From Haliclystus octoradiatus (lineage: Eukaryota > Cnidaria > Staurozoa > Stauromedusae > Haliclystidae), in assembly GCA_916610825.1 (NCBI GenBank), contig OU744447.1, positions 34,101,073 to 34,165,072 on the forward strand: a stretch of DNA of 64,000 nucleotides, in the 5' to 3' direction. How positions within the stretch are numbered: the first letter of the stretch is position 1; every line of letters begins with the position of its first letter. Both the position numbers and the translations under genes were made by a program. Shown here one piece after another: positions 52,690-64,000 of this stretch. The notes beneath the pieces are model-generated. The model saw only the letters and a program-made list of their open reading frames with translations, was not told the DNA's origin and made no database searches.

Positions 52690-53000
52690 GGTCTACAGAC
52701 ACACTCATGGCTGACTCAGCTAGTAAACATGAGGGTGAAGCTGGTGCACACAAGAGGGAAAAGATGAACTGTTGGACGAGATTGCAGAGGACATGACGCC
52801 TAGTTTGAGAACTGGCTCTACAATCTCAATAAAGCTTGTGGGTGTTTTCAACAAGTTCGCAGCAGCCACGTTGACAGAACCAAAGCTAAAGGAGAATATA
52901 GACACATATTTGCAGCCTATAAGCTGTCCAACGATGGTAGCACCCCTTTGTGACTCACAGATATTCAATGGATTTGCAACCCGCAGGTATTCAACATAAG
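52690..53000 (+). mobile_element. Decayed retroelement-associated fragment (gag-like region)
   Basis: The segment around 52772-52960 encodes LKENIDTYLQPISCPTM, which resembles the conserved 'leucine-rich, KYLRPxNCxxLxVP' block found in gag-like proteins of invertebrate retroelements (DIRS/Gypsy types). That comparison is from memory. It is a short, heavily broken fossil, and the family is not fixed. A ~15-bp direct repeat (GTCCAGTTAAGTTAA, ~3 copies) sits just after it at 52997-53036. Confidence 0.35.
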
Positions 53001-53039
53001 TCCAGTTAAGTTAAGTCCAGTTAAGTTAAGTCCAGTTAG

Positions 53040-54011
53040 GAACTTAGGCCTCCAGTTAAACGATTATTTATATCACTGAGGACCTTCTTTCCAAACGCGA
53101 CCTGCTTAAAAGGCATAAACCACATTATTTGGTCAACTTGTGAAGACCATTGCATAGATGCGCTGGAGTTTCTATTACGACGTCAACGCAACAGCTAACT
53201 TCATATCAATGAAGGCGTTAAGAAGTTCACTCACCAAAGGTAGACTATCACAACTCAAGCAACCTCTTTGAAAGATCCACCTGCAGAAATGGCTCGTGTG
53301 AAAACAACGAGTGAAATAGGCAAGATCACCACATTCAGGGCCGTCCCTATTATGAGGTATTGGGGGCGTTACATCCCCCTGGTCATTCAGCAAATTTTTA
53401 TTGAAGTACCTCCAGTTGGCAAAAGAGGAAAGAAATTGCAAAAGACTATTGTGATGCTCATTTTCTCAGAGTAGAAGTAAGAGAATTATTTAATTCTTGT
53501 CAATTTATTCATGTCCACGCAAATCAAGAATACTGTATACAGAGAAAGTTATCTTCACAGTTTGGTGTTTTATCAGAACAGACGAGAGAAATGTTATGCC
53601 TGACGGGATCTCTTAGAAACATGGCCCAATAATTTTTACTCAGTATGCTCAGCAAGTATTCCGATGATGACTTCGGGTCAATGTACAATTAAACACGCAT
53701 GGCAAAACTCTGTGTTGCGGATTCAACTCCAGATATCGCACCTCGACATGCTTCCAATTCACGGTTACATATCCGGATCATATTCTGCCGGTGAAGTCGG
53801 CAAATTTATTGATTGACACCCCCCTGAAAGAAATTTCTTGGGACGGCCCTCGCCACAGGAACCGTAGAATACTTGGAAAAGAAGAGAGTTTATGACAATA
53901 ATTCTAATTTTGCTCGAAAAAAGGTCTTTAAATTGACAAGGTGAATCATCATAATCGTCATCATCATTTATTCAGAAATACCTGATAAATGTGCATAAAC
54001 TAATAACACTA
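53040..54011. other. Spacer, possibly more of the decayed element
   Basis: Short broken frames only. No end repeats or domains that I can support. A CAT/ATC-rich tract lies near 53945-53975. Confidence 0.4.
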
Positions 54012-54016
54012 TTTAA

Positions 54017-55138
54017 GTGTACATGACACCAAAAAATGTTTTCCGGAATGAGGTAGCCCATGCAAAATAAATAGGAATGGTGACAACAATGTTTCGATTT
54101 GGAATCTTATAAATTGAGTTATTTATTCTTGAAAGTACCATATTTCAACAATAGTGCTCCTTCGAAAGTCGAAACCAATGTTCAAATGCTGCAAGGATGC
54201 TCATTATGGAAAAATAACAAAGTCTGGACTTGAAAAAATTGTAACTTTCTTCTCACGGAAAGGAAATTGTCCACTTCCCAAAACATATATGCTCCAATCT
54301 TTAAAACACCTTGTTGGCCATATTTGACTGAAATTGAACGTGAATTGTAGATTTGTTTAGAAAGGTTTTATTAGACTTCAATGGGGTTTATCTGTCAAAA
54401 AGGTGTAAAAACATTGGCTAGACACGTGTCATGTGTAACCCTCATGTTAAACTATTTTTGTTGATAACATTGATTAACCTTGTGAATGTTCGAGAAATAC
54501 GCAGTTGAGTAGAAAAACGACAACTTGTATTTCGTCAGTATTTAATAACTGGTTTTTCTAATAAAAACAAACATCAATATAATTAATAATATACAAAATT
54601 ACATAATAAACTATAACTAGGTTCTAATATTAATAATCGAAAAACAAGTACAATAATTACCTTCGGTGTATTCCTTGCAAGTTAGTATATCTTTCACGAA
54701 TTCACTTTGTATATGCAGCTCCTTACAGATCGGAGGCAAGACGATAACTGAATCATAATACTAAAATTACAAATACAATTTACTACAATTGTCCTTCTAG
54801 GCGAATACTAAGGATGTGATTAATACAGTTTAATTGGGTGCATCAATTCATGCTAAAACATCTATAAATTATGCGCAATCGCGTTATTATAGGTTGTCAT
54901 AAATTTAATGACGTAGCTCTATAGCCTTAAATGTTCATTCAAACAACGAAACACGATTAAGGATTACGCATAAGGATATAGGGATCAAGATTAATATTGT
55001 AAAACACGATTTTGGAGAAAATATCATGGAACACGGTGTCGAGCACTTGAACAGTAGCAAACAATTATTGTCGCCATTACTATTTATTTTGCATGGGCTA
55101 CTCGATTTAAGAAAAACATTTTTTGGTGTCATGTGCAC
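54017..55138. mobile_element. 1.12-kb TIR element with TTTAA/TTAA target duplication
   Basis: The outer ends are GTGTACATGACACC at the left and the complement of GTGCACATGACACC at the right. Inverted similarity extends ~85 bp inward (for example GTAGCCCATGCAAAATAAATA on both sides). TTTAA lies immediately outside both ends (54012-54016, 55139-55143), so the duplication includes TTAA, as in piggyBac-type elements. There is no transposase-like frame inside. It is non-autonomous, and the superfamily is tentative. Confidence 0.8.
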
Positions 55139-55199
55139 TTTAATACATCTTTTTTCACAGGACTGACTAACTAAGATATAAATAGAAAAGACATTAAAA

Positions 55200-55440
55200 A
55201 CAATATAATTACGGGGCTGATAATAAACTTCAAGTAAATGCTCCTCAAGGAGGCACTTGAAACTGGTACAGTCGTAGTTCTTGAAACATCCCTCATTGTT
55301 GACGGGAGATCATTCCACTTATGCGTACCAACATTTTGGAATGAATGACAATCTTGATGTATATGTCACATTATGGCTGTGGTATCTTTTATTGGATCAT
55401 TTGGTCGTTATATGTATGTTAGAGCAGAGGAGGAGCTAGA
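55200..55440 (-). mobile_element. LINE remnant, C-terminal RT region
   Basis: The minus strand encodes GTHKWNDLPSTMRDVSRTT followed, after a frame change, by FKCLLEEHLLEVY. The pattern W-N-x-L-P-S-x-(I/M)-R ... S-F-K-x-x-L is typical of the extreme C-terminus of Jockey/CR1/RTE-type LINE reverse transcriptases. No catalytic RT core was found upstream, so this is a 5'-truncated, decayed fragment. Its right limit is uncertain. Confidence 0.45.
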
Positions 55441-55616
55441 TTGAATCTAAGTTCATGATGGAACACTATGCTCTGTTTCATCCAAGTGTTTCCGAGTTTG
55501 TAATCAGTATAAATAATTCTTATTTAACTTTACTTCTATGATTATATTAGAGAGATGACTTGTTTAACTTTTACACAATTAATTACACACAGTTACACAA
55601 TAATGTGATAGCTTTG

Positions 55617-55837
55617 CAGGGGTGGCACCAGGATTTCCCTGACGAGAAGACTGACGTCCCCGATGGGGGGGAGGGCTATATCAAATTTCCACGTTACATA
55701 AAAACAATTGGACAACAGTCTCTAATACTGGAATGGAGCTAATTCATATCGTTTTTTACGAAATAGGTTAAAAAAATTCCTTTACAGAAATTTAGTCTTC
55801 CCCGAAGGCCCTTTTGCCCCATCTGGTGCCACCCCTT
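55617..55837. mobile_element. 221-bp hAT-like MITE
   Basis: The left end CAGGGGTGGCACCA and right end TGGTGCCACCCCT form a TIR with the classic hAT CAGGGG start, and an 8-bp target duplication TAGCTTTG flanks it exactly (55609-55616, 55838-55845). The interior is too short to code. This is a non-autonomous hAT insertion. Confidence 0.88.
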
Positions 55838-55845
55838 TAGCTTTG

Positions 55846-56458
55846 TAAATAGTTCTGAATTCTAAGTTATTCCATCAGGATAGCTCTTCAGGACACATTG
55901 TTTCACATGCAAATGTGTAGATTTACATCAAGCATGAAAACGAGCATCTGAAGAGAAAACTACCTGCAATATTAATTTTTGTTGTTTGCGTTTGAAATCT
56001 ATCGTTCCTAAGTACATCTGATGTGTGTATTGTAGCTATTACATTTTTTCTACTTTCAAAGTACTTCGAGTCATACGATTGATGTAGAATATATTTCTAT
56101 AATTGAAAATAGAGATCAATTCTCCAATATCCAATATTGCTCTATTAAAAAGCTTACATATCTCCATCAATATATAATTAAAATTTAACAATAAGATAGA
56201 ATTAATAAACAGACACAATTTTTACTTTGAAAATTATCAAAGCACATTTGTTAAATCTTTTTGTGTTTCCTTCACCATAATCATAATCATCATCATCATC
56301 ATTTATTCGAACTTGAATAAGCTAAAAGATTTTTCTTCACAAGACCAAACAACACCCGATAAAATTTCACGATAAACCAAGATGCGCTCTGATTAGGCAC
56401 ACCTTATTTTTGGCTGATGGCATACCTTGCAACCTTCAGCTTTATTAGGCCCTCACTA
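55846..56458. other. Spacer, nothing recognised
   Basis: AT-rich with a short ATC/CAT trinucleotide tract at about 56280-56305. No gene, RNA or transposon end was seen. Confidence 0.5.
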
Positions 56459-56627
56459 TATCGCTGCGTTGAAACGAGGGTCGGGATTGAATGAAACTAG
56501 TTAAGTTTTTCTACGGTCATTCAGTCGAAGTCTGCAACGTGCATTTACCCCACTTTCGGGGAGAAGGATAACAAATCTCTATTTATAATTTTCTCTATTT
56601 ATATATATTTGTAATTATAACTTGTAT
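56459..56627 (+). repeat. Uninterrupted copy of the array's dispersed repeat
   Basis: Matches the two outer parts of the nested repeat in each array unit (ATCGCTGCGTTGAAA...GGGTCGGGAT... then CCCCACTTTC-GGGAGAAGGA...AATTATAACTTGTAT) joined directly. It lacks the ~1.1-kb TA-bounded insertion and so represents the pre-insertion form of this repeat family. Confidence 0.75.
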
Positions 56628-57284
56628 AAAATCATTGTTAATCAAGTATTAACACCATATCAAACTCTTTTCTGTTGAGGGGTGTAATGATCGACAAGAT
56701 GATAGACAGATCAAGAGATCAGATAATTTGATGTCCGACATTCAACATGTAAGAATTAGAATACTTCATATATAACACTACGTCATAGTTAGTTAACGTC
56801 TACGTCACATTATGCTAATAGAGAGTGATGTGACGTATCTTGGATCTTTGCAGTGATTGGTCTAATTACTTATTATGAAATTATTTCGTGACGTATATCA
56901 TGAGACAACTTACAACTCCTTCAAGAGCAAAATAATATTCAAACGTATTTTCAACGGAGTGGATAAATGTACGGCAGGAAGCTCTTTATTCCTTTGTTTT
57001 GAAAGTTCATTACAAAAACGGATTCTATTTTCAAGTCAAACTCGAGATAATAATAATACTAAGTTATAATATAATCATATCAAAACTGTTTTTATATTTG
57101 TTTTTATATATACTAATAATTAGAATCAATGTGTGTATCCATTTTCAAAACACTCTCTTCTCGAAAACTGCGAAAGAGATTGTATAGAGACCACTTTATT
57201 CTATCATTCTTTCAAGTGTTGATGAGGATACTTAGAAGAACGTAATGAAATTTGAATTATAATAACGTTTAAAACTCTTTCGTT
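56628..57284. other. Spacer, no gene called
   Basis: Two overlapping short plus-strand frames (62-64 codons) occur near 56.9-57.2 kb without any recognisable domain. Confidence 0.45.
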
Positions 57285-57365
57285 TGTGGACGGGCGGTTT
57301 AAGGTCACTCATGTTTTCTATTCACAGCACGGCATTCAACAGGTTCGATTCCCAGGTTTGGTAAT
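57285..57365 (+). ncRNA. tRNA-like fragment (pseudogene or SINE head)
   Basis: A box-A-like stretch (GGCGGTTTAAGG at about 57295) and a good box-B match, GGTTCGATTCCC, at about 57342 are spaced as in a tRNA gene. The T-stem and acceptor stem do not pair well, so it is not a working tRNA. An A/T-rich tail follows, as in tRNA-derived SINEs. Confidence 0.3.
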
Positions 57366-59440
57366 TTTTATTTCATTTTTTTTCCTTTGCTCTCAAAATC
57401 AAACTTCACCTTCATGACAATATAACCAAACTAAATTGAAGATGTGGCACAGTAGCATTTATTATTAAATGGGAAATTTTAGAACGATTTGACTGCTTTG
57501 GTTTATTTCCAGTAAATCATTCTGCTTGCTTGCCGGCGAATGAACAGAGAACGGGCAAACCCAAACAACTTGAATATTTCCTTTCACCAGATACGTTTGA
57601 TAAGAAATTAGGAATATTGTCCAATGTCTGGATTGGATAACAAATATTTGGGATAAATAATAGCAGAATCAATTTTTATTAAATAATCAATTAATAACAA
57701 TAGAATTAATTTGATCAAGGGTCAATTGCAATCAAGTGCGCATGCTCGATAAACTTCCGTAGCTTTATCCAAACAGCTAAAGCTACGGTAACCGTAGCTT
57801 TATCCTTGTCCTATTTTCAAAGCTCCAAGCAGAGCTACATTTTGCTCGTTTTGTGGGTGTTTCGTAGTAGTTTAAACCAAGGTTTTGAGCTTTTGAGCTC
57901 AATCCTATTTTCATTTAATATATCAACATACTTCTATTGGGTATTTAATTCGTTTTACCTGGATATGTGCCTGCTTTATAAAGTTTATAAACTACTGAAT
58001 ATTGTTACGCCGTTTGATACGCTGTCTCGAATGCAACTCGGATGTTGTTATAAGTTCATTCAATGATAAAGAACAGTAGTAAAACAGAAGACATAAAAGA
58101 TAACAATAACAATACAATCTAGTTGCTGTAGTGTTTTGTCAACCTAACATAATCAATCGCCAAGCACATGCTTGATGCCTGTTGCACAGGGGGCGCAACT
58201 GTTACTGTATAAGATACACAGGGTTTAACATAACCAACATTTATAACATAAGATAATATAACGGATGTGTTTTCTCGTAGTTCAAACCAAGGTTTAAGGT
58301 TTTTAAACCTGATTTTATGTTTATAAAATATATCAACATGCTTTTATTGCGTGTTACGATTGTTTTATCTGGAGATGTGCCTTCTGAACATGCACAATCG
58401 ATTGATGTCAAACTGTAGGCCTAACACGTGCAACTTGGAAGAAAACATTGAATGCCCTAGCAAATAGTAATTTGCTCACTCCTCGCAGCAATTGTGAAGA
58501 TCGACATACAAATTTAAACTTCGATTACTGGTATGAGCTGAAAACAGCTGGTAAACTGGCATTAAACTGCAGATTATCAGCATGCAAATATTGCAAATTT
58601 CCGTGAATGTGCCTGACACACTTTTCATTCTAGCGACAAACGGCATAACATTGGACTTCATTACGGATATTTTTATCATTAGTTAATAGAATGGATTACA
58701 GATAATACTTTTCTATGATATGAATGATTCGAGTACATCTACATTACTCTATTGTTAAATGTTAGTAATTTGAATGGCAGTAATATTTCTTTTGTGTGGT
58801 ACAGTAACAACATACATGAGATCATTTGAGCAGTGATCATATTCATCTCGTATTGATACAGTAGGCTCATCATCTAGGAAAGAAGCCAGCATCTCTTTCT
58901 CAATTAATGATTACCCAGTTTGCAAAATCTCAAAGTTGACTATCAGTTCATAATTGAGCACATGCACATGCATCCAGAGAAGAGAAGTGTAGATTTGTAA
59001 ACAATTGAGCTGTGGTAAAGTTGCAAACCAAACCAATAATGTAAATGAGTAGCGAGATTACAATTATTTTTGTTTCACAAAGTTAACAGTCACATTGATA
59101 ATTCCATATTCTGGGGAACATAAATGGCAAATATGACACTTGAATCGAATTTACGATTTGGCAAACGTGTAAATTTTCTCAGAAGCCAAAACTGCAGATA
59201 TAATAACTTTCATTCTCTGATTTCCTTCGATGATAATTCTCCATTACGCATCAAAGATCAGATTATAATTTAAATGTTCGAATACACGGTATACTAAATG
59301 AGTAAGTGATCAAAAACAACAGTCATGGCTCATTACTGCACAACAACAAAATAAACGTGTGTCAAAAATCAATAAGCTTACCGCTCGTTGTTTTTGAATG
59401 TCTTTAACGAACATGTGCAGATTATTTCTCTGTCAAATAT
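57366..59440. other. Spacer with a diverged direct repeat
   Basis: About 57850-57978 and 58265-58390 are diverged direct copies (~125 bp, ~413 bp apart) sharing AAACCAAGGTTT, ATATATCAACAT and GATGTGCC/GATATGTGCC words. CCGTAGCTTTATCC repeats, with one inverted copy, lie at about 57755-57805. No gene is recognised. The short open frames here have no domain support. Confidence 0.5.
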
Positions 59441-60895
59441 GTCCAAGATTGAAGTAGTTTGTCAATTGTTTTAAAACCAATCATATTGCGTAAATCATGG
59501 ACAGGCTTGATTTTCTTCCAATCAAATACTTGCCTCAATCTGCAGTTTGACATTTTCCATGTCAGGATTGTTTCAAAGTTTGTCAATTGTTATCGAAGAG
59601 AATCAAAATTTTCATCTCTAACCAATCAGGTGCCAAACAGAAATCATGTCAATTGTTATCAAAGTAGGCCAATTGTGAAAGTCTCTGATCATTACCCAAT
59701 CACAGTGCAAGTGCAGTTGATTGAGATCATTTGATTGATGCAAGCTGTTCAATAGCCTGCGTGCTAAAACCTATGTTAACGAATGTGTAAACACAGACGG
59801 TTGTTCAATCGAATAAGTGTCGGGAGCGATGACGTTTGCAATGTTCATTCAATTAAAAGGGCCCTACTTCATAGACATGATTCATCAATTATCAAAGTCT
59901 TAGCAAATTATACTCCGTGCAGAAAACCAGATTACGTCATGATTACGTTATCGGGGGAAAAGGTACGTTTGTCAATTGACATACGAGACCCCCCGGGAGA
60001 CCCCCCCTCTATCCGGGGCTGCTTTGTAGAAGTTGTTCTTCATTCCGTTTCTCAATTCATCATTGCAATATTAATTCACTTCGATCGAAATGCTAGGATT
60101 TGCAAAGCTACAAAATTACGTTTTGCCAACAGCCAAAAGATGTTGGCCCGCATATACTTGACAGCAGGCGCTTGTGGAGCGCATGCGTATTAGGGTCAGA
60201 ATTATCTCAGTGCATCACTTTTTGACCAAATTTTTTGCAAGGCCCAGATGAGCGCAGGTATGTAGCGGAATAGTGGGCCTTGTGGAGCTAGGCTAGGGAA
60301 GCTGATGTTTCCAAAATCATGATTTAAAACTTTTAAATACGTTTTATTTTAGTCAATCACAATGCATCAGCACTAGAATTGGGGTCGCTTTTATCATAAT
60401 ACGTTATTTTAATGGAAATTTGCATTTAATTTGCTCTGAATACTATGCCCTGTTAGAAAAAATAATGTCTCCCGTTAAAATGCTTTCCAACCTTTGAGAT
60501 TACTATTTCATACAAGTTTCAAACTATTGATAGGCATAATAGAACGGAAAAATCGCTGAAATTGAATGATAATGCAAACAAAACACTCTTGTTTTCAAAC
60601 CATGCGGTATAATTCCAAGAAAACTACCTCCTATCACCTGACATTTTTGCCCGTTTATGAAGATCTTCGACATTTGGTTCGTCTGTATAACCCCAAATGC
60701 GAATTTAATGCTATTCGGTGTCGCACCTAATTCGAATTGAGTTCGGTGCGTCCATATAACCCAAGCCTTACATTTCAGATTATTTTGGCCAACGACGTTA
60801 GTTTCATTTTTCTTTGCAAAACATGAAAGCAATCATTTTCATTGTCAGTATAGCGGTCAAGTGCAGTAGCATATATTGAAGTATATGTTATTAAA
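59441..60895. other. Spacer with GTCAATTGTT repeats, no gene called
   Basis: GTCAATTGTT recurs near 59461, 59581 and 59648, each followed within about 20-60 bp by a CCAAT-type word. A 136-codon plus frame at 59783-60193 has low-complexity features and no recognisable domain, so it is left uncalled. Confidence 0.45.
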
Positions 60896-61075
60896 AGGAG
60901 GATTAGCTCGTGTGGTAGAGTTTAGTGCGTCCAGATCTTTACGTCAAGCTCAAGTTTGGTCCGTCCGATCTCTTATTCATGTAGTTGCGCGAGGTTCTGA
61001 AATACCGACAAATTGAGATGGACCAAACTTTTGAGACAGACCCAATTGCCTAGCAACAACAGTTCGAACCCAGTC
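60896..61075 (+). ncRNA. tRNA-derived sequence with split A and B boxes
   Basis: GGATTAGCTCGTGTGGTAGAG at 60900-60920 is very close to a tRNA D-arm/box A. A box-B word, GTTCGAACCC, lies at about 61053-61062, ~150 bp away, too far for a normal tRNA. Between them is an inverted pair (AAGTTTGGTCC at about 60952 and GGACCAAACTT at about 61020). It is probably a rearranged tRNA-derived SINE. Confidence 0.3.
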
Positions 61076-64000
61076 TCTGATTGAATATTGAACAATTTCA
61101 ACATTGCGATTTTTAGGAAGTTTATATGTATTTCCTTAGTGAAAACATAATGGATATATTTCAATTTTGGAGTTAGTAAATAACAAATGAAATACCATAC
61201 ATACAATGAGCTGCATGTGCTACATTTTTTCATTTATTCGGATGAAGAAGTCTACAAGTGAGTTGTTTTTCAACTTGCTGAGCTGAGCTCAATTTCCTGA
61301 ACAGTGAAGTGATAGTGAACCTAGTCAAACGCCGTTAGCCTGTGTGCATTACGTCAGAACTCCATTTCATACAGGCTAACATCAATGAGGGTAAAAAGCG
61401 GGCCCACTAAGAAACATGTTTTGTAATGCGCATGCGTAAAACCTCGCTAAAACCCGAAGTCTAGCCGAGACTGCTATTGAAATCACAAAAGTAAAAACAA
61501 AATGAGTGTTCGACATTGCTAAATTCGACGTCTTGATATGTTTTCTGTTTCATTTGTAAAAACTCAAAATGCTCTCTATTATCATTTTCTTCTTGATGGT
61601 AATTTAACTCAAAGTGTTTTGAATGTAAGAACATAATTTATCGTAAAGCAAGCAGTCGTTTTCTTTACCAGAAACTGGAATTTGAGAAGGTTGCTTGGCA
61701 GACGCAGGACGCAGAGTGACGGTCCGAACCTAGCCAGGTTGGTATTAATAAGGCAGTAAATACGATCAACTGCAACTGATCAAATAAAACTTATGTCTGT
61801 TGTTGTCATAACGTTGAACTTTACTAATCCATATTCATATACTGACTCATTTATGCTAGGCTGGCCAATGGCCCAATGCCCAATTGCCCATCTGTTTGTC
61901 TTCTTCTCTTCATTTTTCACATTTTGAGGACTTCTAACCTACCAATACTTCGGATTAACCTGGGCCAAGTAGCATACTATAGCACACTTTACATACTAGT
62001 AATTATTATTATTATTTATATGTTGTTATAAAGCCTAAAGAGTATTCTGGAATCCCAGAGGCACTTAAACATTTTCTTTTCAATTTTTTTGTTGATGTTT
62101 GACCAATAAATGGTAAAATATCAATTTCCTTTTGAATTTGCTCCAATCTTCTGATTCCTACTTTTGTCGAACTCTAGCTGTAAGATTTTATCCTACGTGA
62201 ATCAAGTGAATCAATACGCAGCAAATTTAATCGATCATTTGTAAATCTCTTTTACATCTTTAATCAGATAAGTACTACCTAGATGAGTGTCATTATCAAT
62301 AATTGGTTGAAACTTGAACATATGTGGTATATGCTTTAAGTCGCTGATTTCTCTCTAACTTTGTCTTCCGTCTTCTTTGATTGTTTAAATGTTCTCCTTG
62401 CGGCGTACAGCAGCATCGGATAACTATACATGAATTGCTAAAACTCTAAGGGTACTTATTTATAGGCATACTATTTTATTTACCAAGGTCATTTACAAAT
62501 CGCAAGTGCTTAATTGGTCGTAAGGCAATCTTATCTAATGTCTTATGATAGAAAGAAGTTATCCTATTTCTGGTGTATAATCCCATGATTTTCACGATAG
62601 GAAGTATTTACATTATCCCATGATTTTCATAATAAGAAGCCAATGGAGACTAACTTTGTAACAATACCTAGGACTTATTCATCCTCTTGGTGATGGAGTT
62701 TATAGCATATATTTTTAGTTAACAAACCTTCAAGTTTAAAAATAGAGGTAAGCTAATGTTATCAAATTTTGGCGTTAAAGCAGTAAGTTATTTCAGCATG
62801 AGCGCACAGTTTGGATAATTTGCAGTCTGGCAGAAAGCAAAATACTTCACTGAACATGTTATATGACACTGATATTGCATTGGTTATGTTGCTAAAAATA
62901 ACATGTATTTACAAAATTATAAATAAATAATATTCATTTTCAAGATACAGTAAACATACAATGAATAATGAAATATTTTGATGCAGCCTCAATCGTAACA
63001 GGACCAACAAAATTGTCTAAAAGGTTATTAAATATCCAATAAGATGACGATTGAATTTTGGATTTCAATGTTTACATGAACAATGAAGAGTTCCATTTTC
63101 TCTTCATAAAACTGTTTTAAGAGCATGCCAGCCTGATTAGCAGAAAATTAGTTCTGTGGACGCTTTGCATGATTTCCCTGAACTTCATCAGTTGGTGTGC
63201 TTGTCTGGAAGCATGTCTCTTCGTTCTTATCTGCATAAAAAATGGTATTTGGTAGGCTATTGGGCAAAGAGAGATCAACATTTATGTAATTTAGTGTCCT
63301 ACACGACAAAGGCTTCACCTGGTCACCCGCACTGGAACATATAGTAACTAACTATTAGGCAAGCAAGCAAGAGCTTGTAGCATAGGATTCGATTTGTGTA
63401 ATTATTATTGTTGTAGAAAGATGATTTCTTACTATATTGCTTGTGTCCTGTAATTGCCTAAATCACATTTATTGTACTTTTGTTTAGACACATGAGCCTA
63501 GAAATTGCCCAAAACAATGCTAAAGATGAAATGATATATTGTTTTAATTTGTTTACTTCTCTGATGTATTTTGAGTATTATGTATTTAGAATGCGGGAAC
63601 CTGGATCCTGTATTTGTGTACATCTGGTGTACATTATTACTAAATAGCAGCAACATTTTCCTGTTGAGGATTGTTTCACATTTTCTAGGTGGGGGGGGGG
63701 GGTATTAATTCTCTTGCATAGATTGAAGTGAAATTTGAGGCACAAGTGACCCTTTGTGCAACACATAAAACAGGACAGACCTGAAATTAATTTTGGAGAA
63801 ACTTGAATTCCAACAGATCTCAACCTATAGTGTTCTTAGCGGCTGAGAAAGCTGGATCTATATGAAAACGGTGATCATCATTGTTCGATCACCAGGCTAA
63901 GCATGCTTAAATAATCCTTAAGTTTCCTTAATCCATGCTTAAGTTTATAGAATATTTATATGAAATCTAAAAAGTTACACAATAGTTGATATTGAATTTT
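61076..64000. other. Spacer to window end, no gene seen
   Basis: Small features only: a 10-bp inverted pair GTTAGCCTGT/ACAGGCTAAC (about 61335 and 61372), a tandem ATCCCATGATTTTCA duplication (about 62580-62635) and a poly-G run at about 63690-63702. Short open frames carry no recognisable domain. Confidence 0.45.

Noticed and set aside
57285-57365. Functional tRNA gene
   Set aside because: The box-B match is good, but the T-stem and acceptor stem do not pair, so it was kept only as a tRNA-like fragment.
59783-60193. 136-codon plus-strand frame as a gene
   Set aside because: No domain, signal or splice context, and it runs across a C-rich low-complexity tract. Chance is a better explanation.

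Overview
The window is animal nuclear DNA, AT-rich and gene-poor. It carries a divergent H2B/H2A histone pair with replication-type 3' stem-loops, a spliced secreted-protein gene in four tandem copies, one LTR-retrotransposon lineage, and many short terminal-inverted-repeat (TIR) DNA transposons. The histones and the transposon load suggest a marine invertebrate. An ascidian is plausible, but the sequence alone does not settle it.

Layout. 1-2.5 kb: H2B (minus) and H2A (plus) diverge from a 344-bp shared promoter, each followed by a histone stem-loop. 2.6-9.8 kb: repeat-rich spacer holding a dispersed-repeat fragment, four ~420-bp tandem repeats (one split by an 889-bp transposon with perfect TIRs), a ~110-bp-arm hairpin and a 1.7-kb TA-flanked TIR element. 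9.8-52.3 kb: a four-unit tandem array. Unit 1 is 6.4 kb, units 2 and 3 are 11.21 kb, and unit 4 is ~13.6 kb. Each unit holds, in order, a left block, an LTR insertion site, a nested dispersed repeat, a two-exon gene for a ~268-aa secreted protein with a PAN/apple-like N-terminal half, and a 63-bp minisatellite that begins at the gene's stop codon. Units 2-4 carry a full, broken Ty3/Gypsy-like element (itself carrying a 689-bp TIR element). Unit 1 has only a solo LTR at that site. The minisatellite has ~5 copies in units 1-3 and ~43 in unit 4. 52.3-64 kb: spacer with decayed retroelement pieces, a TTAA-flanked TIR element, a small hAT-like MITE, a second copy of the dispersed repeat and two tRNA-like fragments. 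No convincing host gene was seen there.

History read from the array. Unit 1 differs from the others only to the left of ~13.6 kb, and unit 4 differs only to the right of ~47.38 kb (the equivalent of 13.75 kb). This is what unequal crossing-over between two older, slightly diverged copies would leave, with the exchange in a ~130-bp interval. Every coding difference seen between the unit-1 and unit-4 genes changes an amino acid (10 replacements, no silent change), and most fall in exon 2. That makes the gene family a candidate for diversifying selection.
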